From Acinetobacter shaoyimingii (GTDB lineage Bacteria > Pseudomonadota > Gammaproteobacteria > Pseudomonadales > Moraxellaceae): DNA of 64,000 nucleotides. How positions within the stretch are numbered: the stretch's first letter is position 1; each line of letters begins with the position of its first letter. This document shows positions 55,955-64,000 of this stretch, one piece after another. The position numbers and the translations under genes were made by a program. The stretch covers positions 1,426,001 through 1,490,000 of the forward strand of contig NZ_CP049801.1 in assembly GCF_011578045.1 (NCBI RefSeq), read 5' to 3'. The notes under the pieces are model-generated. The model was not told the origin of the DNA. It searched no databases and worked only from the letters and a program-made list of their open reading frames with translations.

Positions 55955-56542
55955 TTATTCCTTAAATTGTGATTCTAATAAAGCTTGAGCATCGAGTAAG
56001 CGCCGTGCCATTTCGCCCATGGTCATACGATGACTCATGGCATTTTTGCGCAGTAAAGCAAAGGCTTCTTCTTCACCTATATTTTTCAATTGCATGAGCA
56101 TCACTTTGGCTTTTTCAATGTCCTTGCGGTCAGCTAACTTGCCTTTGGTTTCATTTAAATCTTTGAGTAGTTTTTGATGTTTTTTAAATTGTTCAATGGA
56201 AATTTCTAAAATACTTTCTAATTTTTCAGGGTCAATCCCATCGACAATATAAGCAGTGACTCCTGCTTGAATGGCATTTTTAATGGTCTCTTTATGGGTA
56301 TTTTTAGTGAAAAGGACGGTAGGTAGGTCAAATTGATTGACACAACTTTCAATGATATCGCGTTGCGGATGATCAATATTCAGTAAAATCACGTCAGCGT
56401 GTAATTGCTGTAAATGCTGATGATTTAAATGATTGATCATGAGACAAGCAACCACATCAAATCCATGAGAACTGAGTGATTGTTCAATAAATGATGCCCG
56501 ATCAATATCATCATCAATCAGGGCAATTTTTAGTTTTGGCAT
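55955..56542 (-). CDS. nasT: Nitrate-responsive antiterminator NasT (REC-ANTAR)
   Basis: A 195-residue regulator: a receiver domain (about 4-118) with acidic D10-D12, a coiled-coil linker (about 125-145) and a C-terminal ANTAR RNA-binding domain (about 135-192; KAKVMLMQLKNIGEEEAFALLRKNAM in outline). The usual phosphoacceptor Asp appears to be N55 (ILLNID), consistent with control by NasS binding rather than phosphorylation. The target is an RNA leader, and a fitting one lies just across at 56979-57030. Starts divergently from the nitrate operon. Confidence 0.92.
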   Translation of the reverse strand: MPKLKIALIDDDIDRASFIEQSLSSHGFDVVACLMINHLNHQHLQQLHADVILLNIDHPQRDIIESCVNQFDLPTVLFTKNTHKETIKNAIQAGVTAYIVDGIDPEKLESILEISIEQFKKHQKLLKDLNETKGKLADRKDIEKAKVMLMQLKNIGEEEAFALLRKNAMSHRMTMGEMARRLLDAQALLESQFKE

Positions 56543-56775
56543 AACTCAGCTCAAGGTTGCCTGATGGTGAACGCAGAGAATTAAGCAAAAAAAGTGCCAA
56601 TGCAATCACATAATCATGATGAGGAGCTGTTATAATTTCAGCCTTGAGTTCCTATATAGACTAAAACAACACAAATTAGGAATGAATAGATAAGAAGGCT
56701 ATTTTTGTCGAGGTCCTCATATTTATGCTGAAAAATCGATTTTCACCGCGGGTTTATCAGCTATATAAAGCGTGT

Positions 56776-56792
56776 TGCACTATGCTGATGCA
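56776..56792 (+). promoter_or_regulatory. Candidate NtrC site upstream of the nitrate operon
   Basis: TGCAC-N7-ATGCA, one mismatch from the NtrC palindrome TGCAC-N7-GTGCA. It lies about 190 bases upstream of the predicted sigma-54 start, a normal activator distance. Only one such site was found by eye. Confidence 0.35.
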
Positions 56793-56950
56793 TTTTGCGC
56801 TGTTTATAAACACTTCAAAAAAATCACTTAGCATCAAATTTTAAAAAGACATGAACAGATCTTAGATGATGCTAAAAACTAAAAAAATCTACAGTTGATT
56901 AATTTATTTAAGTCTTTAAAAAATAAATCAATATTAAATCATGCGTAAAA

Positions 56951-56979
56951 GTTGGCACATATTCTGCTTGGTTTTAAGC
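56951..56979 (+). promoter_or_regulatory. Sigma-54 promoter of the nitrate assimilation operon
   Basis: TTGGCACATATTCTGCTTG: GG at 56954-56955 and GC at 56966-56967 are exactly 12 bases apart, the -24/-12 spacing, with TGGCAC intact. Predicted start near 56979, immediately before the first ANTAR-type hairpin. This agrees with nitrogen control of assimilation. Confidence 0.75.
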
Positions 56980-57067
56980 AAGTCAAAGAAGACTTTCAAA
57001 ATTTAAATGACGGCCAACGACGTCCGTTCTGATCGTTACTGATTCTGTCCTGTACAGCGTCAGCAAC
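56980..57067 (+). promoter_or_regulatory. ANTAR-target RNA leader (NasT antitermination element)
   Basis: Two hairpins with hexaloops carrying A at position 1 and G at 4, the ANTAR recognition rule. Hairpin 1: AAGTC-AAAGAA-GACTT (56980-56995), five perfect pairs. Hairpin 2: GACGGCC-AACGAC-GTCCGTT (57009-57028), with one mismatch. A larger imperfect stem at 57035-57067 (GTTACTGA..TCAGCAAC) follows and may be the attenuator, though its T run is poor. NasT released by NasS would hold the antiterminated form. Confidence 0.65.
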
Positions 57068-57097
57068 AGCGTTACGTTCAGTTCTGGAGTATAGGCG

Positions 57098-58477
57098 ATG
57101 TCTTTAAATTTGAATGCCAATAAAGCAACCAAAATAAATCTATTTAATTTTTCTAGCGCAGCAATGCGAGCCTTCCATATGAGTTGGCTGGCATTCTTTG
57201 TGTGTTTCTTTGCATGGTTTGCCTGTGCGCCTCTCATGCCAATCATTGCAGGTGAGTTTCATCTGACCAAAGATCAAATAGCCAATATCAATATTGCAGC
57301 TGTTGCGATCACCATTTTGGTTCGATTAATGGTCGGTCCTTTATGTGATAAATATGGTCCACGTAAAACTTACACTGCATTATTGTTGATTGGCAGTATT
57401 CCCGTATTTGGTGTTGCTGCTGCAAACTCTTATGAATCCTTCCTCTTTTTCCGATTATTGATAGGCGCGATTGGTGCAAGTTTTGTCATCACCCAATATC
57501 ACACCAGTATTATGTTTGCGCCCAATGTTGTTGGTACAGCAAATGCGACAACAGCAGGTTGGGGGAATGCGGGTGGTGGTGCGACACAAGCTTTAATGCC
57601 ACTATTGCTTTCAGCTTTGGTGATGTTTGGTGTTGAACAGGCATTAGGTTGGAGAGTGGCATTACTCGTACCCGGTTTCATGATGGTGATTGTTGGCATC
57701 ATGTATTGGAAATTTACCCAAGACGCACCACAAGGAAACTTTAAAGAACTTCGTGCGCAAGGTATTACGGTTGGATCTGATAAAAAAGGCGGGTTAGCCA
57801 TATTGATGCACGCAGCAAAAAACTATCGTGTTTGGATTTTATTTGGTGCTTATGCAGCGTGTTTTGGGATTGAAATCTTTATTCATAACATCGTGGCGAT
57901 GTACTACGTCGACAGCTTTAAATTTGGCTTAAAAGAAGCGGGCATGGCGGCAGGCATCTTCGGTCTTCTAGCACTGTTTGCTCGTGCACTGGGTGGCATT
58001 ATTTCCGATAAAGTTGCCACCAAAAAAGGTCTTGATGGTCGCACCAAAGTGTTATTTAGCATGATCCTAATGGAAGGTCTATTCCTTATTGTTTTCTCGC
58101 AAATGAACACGGCGATGTTGGCAATCCTCAGCATGACCATTTTTGCCTTATTTACCCATATGGCCTGCGGCGCTACGTATGCACTGGTGCCTTTTATCGA
58201 CCGTGATGCGCTGGGCGGTGTTGCAGGAATCATTGGTGCAGGAGGTAACGTGGGTGCAGTCGCTGCGGGCTTCTTGCTCAAAGGCATGCTCGATATTCAA
58301 ACCACTCTCATGGTATTGGGTGGCTTGGTGGTGATTGCGGCAAGTTGTGTCCTCATGATTCGCTTCTCGGTCGAACACAAAGAAAAAGAACAAAAATTGT
58401 TTGAAGCTGCTGTACTCGAGCGTGAACGCTTAGAACAAAACGCAACAGCAACACTTAAAAGTAATTCAGCTGCTTAA
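57098..58477 (+). CDS. narK: MFS nitrate/nitrite transporter (NarK/NasA type)
   Basis: A 459-residue 12-helix major facilitator. Nitrate signatures GWGNAGGGATQALMP near 152-166 and GAGGNVGAVAAGF near 380, plus the conserved arginines near 70-90 (LVRLMVGPLCDKYGPRKT in outline). Imports nitrate for assimilation. First gene of the operon behind the sigma-54 promoter and ANTAR leader. Good TGGAG site before the ATG. Confidence 0.92.
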   Translation: MSLNLNANKATKINLFNFSSAAMRAFHMSWLAFFVCFFAWFACAPLMPIIAGEFHLTKDQIANINIAAVAITILVRLMVGPLCDKYGPRKTYTALLLIGSIPVFGVAAANSYESFLFFRLLIGAIGASFVITQYHTSIMFAPNVVGTANATTAGWGNAGGGATQALMPLLLSALVMFGVEQALGWRVALLVPGFMMVIVGIMYWKFTQDAPQGNFKELRAQGITVGSDKKGGLAILMHAAKNYRVWILFGAYAACFGIEIFIHNIVAMYYVDSFKFGLKEAGMAAGIFGLLALFARALGGIISDKVATKKGLDGRTKVLFSMILMEGLFLIVFSQMNTAMLAILSMTIFALFTHMACGATYALVPFIDRDALGGVAGIIGAGGNVGAVAAGFLLKGMLDIQTTLMVLGGLVVIAASCVLMIRFSVEHKEKEQKLFEAAVLERERLEQNATATLKSNSAA

Positions 58478-58504
58478 TTGGAACCATAGATCAGGAGAAT
58501 CACA

Positions 58505-61051
58505 ATGAAAATCATCATGATTGGTCATGGGATGGTGGGACACAAATTTATTGAATCTGTACTGGAACACGCAGGCGATGAAGTTGAAATCACCATTTTG
58601 GCTGAAGAACCTCGTTTGGCATATGACCGTGTACATTTGACCGAATATTTTAGTGGAAAATCGGCAAAAGATTTAACGCTCTGTCGTGCTGACTTTGCCG
58701 ATGCTTATGGGATTGATTTACGCTTAAGTACTAAAGCCGTAGCCATTGATCAAGTCAATAAAACAGTCACCACTCATCAAGGCGATGTACTGAGCTTTGA
58801 CAAATTGATACTTGCAACAGGATCGTATGCCTTTGTACCTCCAATACCGGGCAATGACCGTGAAAATTGCTTTGTTTATCGAACTATCGACGATTTAGAT
58901 GCCATCCGTAATGCAAGTTTAAATGCCAAAACTGGTGTGGTGATTGGCGGTGGTCTTCTCGGTTTAGAAGCTGCCAAAGCTTTACGTGATTTGAATCTGG
59001 AAACACATGTCGTTGAATTTGCGCCACGGTTGATGGCGGTACAAATTGATGATTTGGGGGGCAAGGTTTTACGTGCAAAAATTGAAAATCTGGGCGTAAA
59101 AGTGCATACCCAAAAAGCCACGTCCTGCATTGAGAACGGCACATCGGCAAAGCATGTCATGAAGTTTGCTGATGGCACTGAACTTGAAACTGACATCATC
59201 TTATTTTCAGCGGGCATTCGTCCACGGGATGAATTGGCACGTCAAAGTGGTTTGTCAGTTGGTGAACGTGGTGGCATCGTCATTAATGAGTATTGCCAAA
59301 CGTCGAATGCTGATATTTATGCGATTGGTGAATGCGCACTCTGGAATAACAAGATTTTCGGTTTAGTGGCACCCGGTTATGACATGGCACGCATCGCAGC
59401 CAAACATGTGATGGAACAAGTATGTAGTGAATTTACTGGTGCTGATATGAGCACCAAGCTGAAACTCATGGGGGTAGATGTTGCATCAGTCGGTGATGCA
59501 CATGCCATGACGCCACATTCACTCAGTTATTTCTATGCAGATGAAGCCGCACAGATCTATAAAAAGATTGTGGTGAGTCAAGACAAAACCAAACTGCTGG
59601 GTGCGGTCTTAGTAGGCTGTGCCAAAGAATATAACGATCTACTACAAATGATGCTGAACGGACTGGAGCTTCCTGAAAACCCTGAAAGTTTGATTATGCC
59701 AGGCTTCGATCAGGCAGTGGCAAAATCAGGTGGTAGCGGCGTCGATCTGTTACCCGACAGTGCCACCATTTGTTCATGTAATAACGTATCCAAGGCGGAT
59801 ATCTGTTCAGCAATTGCAGATGGATCAACTTCATTAGGCGCACTAAAAAAATGTACTAAAGCGGCAACTGCATGTGGGGGCTGTGCACCACTGGTCACCC
59901 AAGTCTTAAAAGCAGAATTGCAACGTCAAGGCGTCACAGTCAATAACCATTTATGTGAACACTTTGCTTACTCACGTCAAGAGCTGTATCACTTGGTTCG
60001 AGTCAATGAGATTCAAACTTTTGATGATCTGATCCAACAACATGGTCATGGGCTGGGCTGTGATATCTGTAAGCCGACGGTTGGAAATATTTTAGCCTCT
60101 TGCTGGAATGACTTTGTTTTAAAACCGAAACACGCAGGTTTACAAGACAGTAATGACTATTACCTCGGCAATATTCAAAAAGATGGTTCTTATTCAGTCG
60201 TACCTCGTATGGCAGGTGGTGAAGTTACGCCTGATGGTTTAATTGCCATCGGTCAGATTGCCAAAGAATATGGTTTATATACCAAACTTACAGGTGGTCA
60301 GCGTGTCGATATGTTTGGTGCTCAGGTGCATCAGCTCCCTGAGATTTGGGAAAAACTGATTCAAGCTGGTTTTGAGTCGGGTCATGCCTACGGAAAATCA
60401 CTACGTACCGTGAAATCTTGTGTCGGCAGTACATGGTGCCGTTATGGTGTCGATGATTCAGTCGGCTTGGCGATCTATTTAGAGAATCGTTATAAGGGCT
60501 TACGTTCACCGCATAAACTAAAAATGGCGGTGTCGGGTTGTACCCGTGAATGTGCCGAAGCGCAAAGCAAAGATGTCGGTGTGATTGCCACCGAAAAAGG
60601 CTGGAACCTTTACGTTTGTGGTAATGGAGGCATGAAACCACGTCATGCAGAATTGCTCGCATCAGATCTCGATACGCAAACCTTAGTCAAGTATATCGAC
60701 CGTTTCTTTATGTTCTATATTCAAACAGCTGATCGTTTACAACGCACATCGGTGTGGCGAGATAACCTTGAAGGCGGACTCGATTATTTAAAAGATGTGA
60801 TTGTTTTTGATTCGCTTGGAGTAGCAGACGAGCTTGAACGCCGTATGCGTCATGTGGTTGGAACTTATCAGGATGAGTGGCGTACTGCTATTGAAGACCC
60901 AGAAGTGCGTAAACGCTTTAAGACATTTATTAATGCCAAGACTGAACAACAGAATGACCCACATATTCAATTTGCAGAAGTGCGAGGTCAAATTCGTCCT
61001 AAAAATCAGGCAGAGCGGGATGCAAATCGTATCCCCGTGGTTGAAGCTTAA
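58505..61051 (+). CDS. nirB: Assimilatory nitrite reductase [NAD(P)H], large subunit
   Basis: An 848-residue enzyme reducing nitrite to ammonium. FAD/NAD half (MIGHGMVGHKFIE at 4-16; VIGGGLLGLEAAK near 146), BFD-like [2Fe-2S] region with ICSCNNVSK and the CTKAATACGGC pair near 450, then sirohaem/[4Fe-4S] ligands C639-x5-C645 and C679-x3-C683. Full length. Good AGGAGA site, 27 bases after the transporter gene. Confidence 0.95.
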   Translation: MKIIMIGHGMVGHKFIESVLEHAGDEVEITILAEEPRLAYDRVHLTEYFSGKSAKDLTLCRADFADAYGIDLRLSTKAVAIDQVNKTVTTHQGDVLSFDKLILATGSYAFVPPIPGNDRENCFVYRTIDDLDAIRNASLNAKTGVVIGGGLLGLEAAKALRDLNLETHVVEFAPRLMAVQIDDLGGKVLRAKIENLGVKVHTQKATSCIENGTSAKHVMKFADGTELETDIILFSAGIRPRDELARQSGLSVGERGGIVINEYCQTSNADIYAIGECALWNNKIFGLVAPGYDMARIAAKHVMEQVCSEFTGADMSTKLKLMGVDVASVGDAHAMTPHSLSYFYADEAAQIYKKIVVSQDKTKLLGAVLVGCAKEYNDLLQMMLNGLELPENPESLIMPGFDQAVAKSGGSGVDLLPDSATICSCNNVSKADICSAIADGSTSLGALKKCTKAATACGGCAPLVTQVLKAELQRQGVTVNNHLCEHFAYSRQELYHLVRVNEIQTFDDLIQQHGHGLGCDICKPTVGNILASCWNDFVLKPKHAGLQDSNDYYLGNIQKDGSYSVVPRMAGGEVTPDGLIAIGQIAKEYGLYTKLTGGQRVDMFGAQVHQLPEIWEKLIQAGFESGHAYGKSLRTVKSCVGSTWCRYGVDDSVGLAIYLENRYKGLRSPHKLKMAVSGCTRECAEAQSKDVGVIATEKGWNLYVCGNGGMKPRHAELLASDLDTQTLVKYIDRFFMFYIQTADRLQRTSVWRDNLEGGLDYLKDVIVFDSLGVADELERRMRHVVGTYQDEWRTAIEDPEVRKRFKTFINAKTEQQNDPHIQFAEVRGQIRPKNQAERDANRIPVVEA

Positions 61052-61075
61052 CTGAACCTTTCAAGGAGAATGAAC

Positions 61076-62686
61076 ATGACCATCTTAAAAGAAATGAATG
61101 AACTTGAGTGGGTCGAAATTTGTGATTTAGAAGACATCACGCCAAATACAGGTGTTGGGGCACTCTTGAATGATCAGCAAATTGCAATTTTTCGTGTAGG
61201 TACTGAAAAACGTGTCTATGCCTTAAGTAATCAAGATCCTTTTAGCCAAGCTTTTGTGATGTCCCGCGGTATTTTGGGCGATTTACAAGGCGAGCGTGTG
61301 GTGGCATCGCCCATCTATAAACAGCATTTTAGTTTAGCCACAGGGCGTTGCTTGGAAGATAAAGATCAAAAATTACTGGTTTTTCCAAGCAAAATTGAAC
61401 AGGGCAAAATCTTTGTTAGTCCTACACCACAAAAAACCTATATCACCAATAATTCAAGCAGTCAGGAAAAAATGAAATTGGTCTTGGTGGGCAATGGTTT
61501 GGCAGGTATGCGCTGTCTAGAAGATTTACTAGATATGGCACCCGAACGTTATGACATCACTGTGATAGGTGAAGAACCATGGGGCAATTACAATCGTATT
61601 ATGCTGTCGCCTGTATTATCGGGAGATAAAACCATTGAAGACATCATGCTGCATCCACATGCATGGTATCGGGACAAAGGTATTCGTTTCATTGCAGGTG
61701 ATCCTGTGATACGCATTGACCGTCCACGCAAGCAGGTACATACCCAAAATGGCATTGTGGTTGACTATGACCGAATGATTTTAGCCACAGGCTCTAAACC
61801 TTTTGTACCACCCATTGCAGGCACAGAGTTAAAGGGAGTCATCAGTTTCCGCGATATTTATGATGTGAATACCATGTTGGAATATTGCAAAAACAAGAAA
61901 AATGCAGTGGTGATTGGCGGCGGATTACTTGGACTTGAAGCGGCTTATGGTCTGAAGCAACGTGGGATGAATGTCACTGTTTTACATTTGATGGATCGTA
62001 TTATGGATCGGCAACTCGATGCTAAAGCCAGTCAGATGTTGAAAGCATCGATTGAAGCCAAAGGTATTCAGATCATTACGGAAGCCAATACTGAATGCTT
62101 AATAGGACAAGATGGGCATGTCAGTCAATTGCGTTTAAAAGATGGAACTGTGTTAGATGCAGATTTGGTGGTCTTTGCGGTTGGTATTCGTCCGAATATT
62201 GCACTCGCGCAAAGTGCAGGTTTGCGCTGTAACCGTGGTGTATTGGTCAATGACACCATGCAGACCTATGACCCAAGTATTTATGCAGTCGGTGAATGTA
62301 TTGAACATCGCGGGCAAACCTTTGGACTGGTTGAACCTTTATGGGGGCAGGCTTTTATTTGTGCTTCGCACTTGGCTGAGCATGGCAGTCTTACTTTTAA
62401 AGCGCCGACTGTACCAACGCAGTTAAAAGTCAGTGGTTGTGATGTGTTTTCAGCAGGTCATTTCCAGCCTGAAGATGACTTTGAAGACATCATTTTAAAT
62501 GATGAGAAACGTCAAATTTATAAACGCATTATTGTTCAACAAGACAAAGTGGTAGGTGCTGTACTCTTTGGTGATACCGAAGATGGTGCTTGGTATGCAG
62601 AGTTAATTGCCGATCAAACGCCAATCACATCCATCCGCAATAAATTGCTCTTCGGTAAAGATTTTGCATTAAAGAAAGCGGGTTAA
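61076..62686 (+). CDS. nirD: Fusion of NirD-like domain and NirB-type FAD reductase domain
   Basis: A 536-residue fusion. Residues about 5-108 are NirD-like (WVEICDLEDITPNTGVGALL; AIFRVG..RVYAL.NQDPFS) but lack the Rieske Cys/His ligands, normal for bacterial NirD. Residues about 125-530 are a second pyridine nucleotide-disulfide type reductase (VLVGNGLAGMRCLE, VIGGGLLGLEAAY) like the first half of NirB. The reductase half could feed electrons to the nitrate reductase that follows, as NasC-like proteins do elsewhere, while the N-terminal half assists NirB. Start 61076 has AGGAG seven bases upstream; 61070 is too close. Confidence 0.85.
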   Translation: MTILKEMNELEWVEICDLEDITPNTGVGALLNDQQIAIFRVGTEKRVYALSNQDPFSQAFVMSRGILGDLQGERVVASPIYKQHFSLATGRCLEDKDQKLLVFPSKIEQGKIFVSPTPQKTYITNNSSSQEKMKLVLVGNGLAGMRCLEDLLDMAPERYDITVIGEEPWGNYNRIMLSPVLSGDKTIEDIMLHPHAWYRDKGIRFIAGDPVIRIDRPRKQVHTQNGIVVDYDRMILATGSKPFVPPIAGTELKGVISFRDIYDVNTMLEYCKNKKNAVVIGGGLLGLEAAYGLKQRGMNVTVLHLMDRIMDRQLDAKASQMLKASIEAKGIQIITEANTECLIGQDGHVSQLRLKDGTVLDADLVVFAVGIRPNIALAQSAGLRCNRGVLVNDTMQTYDPSIYAVGECIEHRGQTFGLVEPLWGQAFICASHLAEHGSLTFKAPTVPTQLKVSGCDVFSAGHFQPEDDFEDIILNDEKRQIYKRIIVQQDKVVGAVLFGDTEDGAWYAELIADQTPITSIRNKLLFGKDFALKKAG

Positions 62687-62754
62687 TGAATAGGACTCAA
62701 TTTTTCTCAAGACCATTTTGCATTGAAACTTGAATGGTGTGTGAAAGAACCCTT

Positions 62755-62844
62755 CACTTTTGAGGGATCAAAAGTGACAAAAATCCTTTGTTTCAATGAT
62801 GTGGCGTCCATGCCACACATTGAAACGGTGGCATCCTTGCCACC
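62755..62844 (+). repeat. Three hairpins between the nirD fusion and nasA
   Basis: CACTTTTGA / TCAAAAGTG (62755-62776, nine pairs, four-base loop); TTTCAATG-A-TGTGGC / GCCACA-CATTGAAA (62791-62825); GGTGGC / GCCACC (62827-62844). The last two share the GTGGC-N6-GCCAC core. The pattern resembles a REP-type intergenic repeat; none has a T run, so differential mRNA stability or partial termination ahead of nasA is likely. Confidence 0.55.
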
Positions 62845-62865
62845 AAATGATTGAAAATTTTTCCG

Positions 62866-62900
62866 AGAATTTAGAATTTAGAATTTAGAATTTAAAATTT
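62866..62900 (+). repeat. Short tandem repeat AGAATTT
   Basis: Four exact copies of the seven-base unit AGAATTT (62866-62893) and one altered copy (AAAATTT), upstream of nasA. A copy-number-variable tract of this kind would change spacing of the leader, but no role is known. Confidence 0.7.
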
Positions 62901-62961
62901 TGAGTTGTGTTGAAAATATAACATTGAAATCAATTTAATCCAGACAGGAGCACAGCAGATC

Positions 62962-64000
62962 ATGAAAAGTATCTCAGTTGTGGAACTGCAAAGCTCCACT
63001 GCATCATCAACACGAGTGACCCAAACCACGTGTCCATATTGTGGAGTGGGGTGTGGTGTTACTGCCAAAGTGACTGAAACGACATTGGGGAAAAAAGTCG
63101 AGGTCACAGGAGATGTAAATCACCCAGCGAATTACGGCAAGCTGTGTATTAAAGGGAGTAACTTAGCAGAGACCTTAGGATTGCAAACTCGTGTTTTGCA
63201 CCCGATGTTGGGTCGCAAAGGGCGAAGAGAAGTGAGTACTTGGGATACAGCACTCGATAGGATTGCTACGCAATTTCAACAGTGTATCGATCAGTACGGA
63301 CGTGACAGTATTGCTTTTTATGTGTCAGGGCAATTACTGACTGAAGACTATTATGTAGTCAATAAATTTGTCAAAGGCTATTTAGGTACAGCCAATATCG
63401 ACACCAACTCGCGATTATGTATGTCTTCTGCTGTGGCAGCACATAAACGTGCTTTTGGAGAAGATCTGGTTCCTGCCAGTTATGAAGATTTCGAACATAC
63501 TGAGATGGTGGTTTTGGTCGGTTCAAATACAGCATGGTGTCATCCTGTGCTGTATCAACGCATGATGAAAGCCAAAGAACAACGTGATGTTTTTGTGGTG
63601 GTGATTGACCCACGTTTTACCAGTACCTGTGAAACAGCAGATTTACATTTACCGATTTTACCAGGGCAGGATGTCGCATTATTTAATGGCTTATTGCAGT
63701 TTTTAAATAAACAAGGACATATTGATCAGGCATTTGTCGATGCATATACAGAAGGTTTGGCACAAGCCTTGAATAGTAGTGAATCTGAAGCATCACTTGA
63801 TACTGTGGCAGAACGAACAGGCATTACGGTAGAAAAATTACAATACTTTTATGAAAAATTTGCCCAAACAGATAAAGTGATGACACTTTTTTCAATGGGT
63901 GTGAATCAATCATCACGTGGCGTAGATAAAGCCAATAGTATCATTAACTGTCATTTGCTGACAGGTAAAATTGGCAAACTTGGCGCAGCACCATTTTCCA
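62962..64000 (+). CDS. nasA: Assimilatory nitrate reductase catalytic subunit (partial, runs off the right edge)
   Basis: At least 346 residues of a molybdopterin oxidoreductase; the frame is open to the window end. The N-terminal [4Fe-4S] cluster is TTCPYCGVGCGV with a fourth Cys in KLCIKGSNL near 64. TNSRLCMSSAVAAHKRAFG near 155 is the family loop next to the molybdenum site, and ADLHLPILPGQDVALFNGLL near 230 is typical of NasA. It reduces nitrate to nitrite for NirB. The start ATG at 62962 has AGGAG 11 bases upstream; homology begins about 20 residues in. Confidence 0.93.
   Translation, partial: MKSISVVELQSSTASSTRVTQTTCPYCGVGCGVTAKVTETTLGKKVEVTGDVNHPANYGKLCIKGSNLAETLGLQTRVLHPMLGRKGRREVSTWDTALDRIATQFQQCIDQYGRDSIAFYVSGQLLTEDYYVVNKFVKGYLGTANIDTNSRLCMSSAVAAHKRAFGEDLVPASYEDFEHTEMVVLVGSNTAWCHPVLYQRMMKAKEQRDVFVVVIDPRFTSTCETADLHLPILPGQDVALFNGLLQFLNKQGHIDQAFVDAYTEGLAQALNSSESEASLDTVAERTGITVEKLQYFYEKFAQTDKVMTLFSMGVNQSSRGVDKANSIINCHLLTGKIGKLGAAPFS

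Noticed and set aside
1..64000. CRISPR arrays, tRNA or rRNA genes, prophage or complete insertion sequences
   Set aside because: None was seen on reading both strands; no regularly spaced repeats and no transposase with terminal inverted repeats.

Overview
The window looks like chromosome of an Acinetobacter species (Moraxellaceae). It is AT-rich, with AT-rich intergenic tracts and short U-tailed terminators. Acinetobacter-like content includes LpxO, stand-alone DusB, AhpC and AhpF coded apart, a family 2A encapsulin with its cysteine desulfurase, and a NirD/FAD-reductase fusion. No rRNA, tRNA, CRISPR array, prophage or intact insertion sequence was seen.

Layout. 0-19 kb is a mosaic of housekeeping and stress genes: lipoproteins, lpxO, a HAD phosphatase overlapping a DUF1615 lipoprotein gene, dusB, a DinB-fold protein, nitronate monooxygenase, a radical SAM/DUF4130 pair, a VIT-family transporter, ahpF (frameshifted as read), a roadblock-like protein, a CsgG-like protein and ahpC. 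18-28 kb holds hrpA (with an in-frame palindromic repeat), a FabH-type synthase, an acyltransferase, a pirin, an SDR, a split small membrane-protein gene and a zinc peptidase.

28.8-42.4 kb is a purine/nucleobase-type catabolic island: 8-oxoguanine-deaminase-like amidohydrolase, LysR regulator, Rieske oxygenase, CDA-fold deaminase, two paralogous BMP-family binding proteins flanking a 2-oxoglutarate/Fe(II) oxygenase, a nucleoside-type ABC transporter (ATPase and two permeases) and a second amidohydrolase. No molybdenum xanthine dehydrogenase is present, so oxidation may run through oxygenases.

42.6-54.9 kb is a sulfur-scavenging and storage island: tauABCD, a rhodanese, the encapsulin shell and its cysteine desulfurase cargo, a DszA/SnaA-type FMN monooxygenase and two SfnB-like flavoproteins. 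Together they could release sulfite or sulfide from organosulfur compounds and store sulfur in a protein shell.

54.9-64 kb is nitrate assimilation: nasS-nasT (sensor and ANTAR antiterminator), a nitrate transporter, nirB, a NirD-FAD reductase fusion, and nasA, which runs off the right edge. The leader before the transporter carries a sigma-54 promoter and two hairpins with A1/G4 hexaloops, a fit to NasT antitermination control.

Two genes (ahpF and the 26.8 kb small gene) look broken by single missing bases next to A runs, so base-calling errors should be excluded before calling them pseudogenes.
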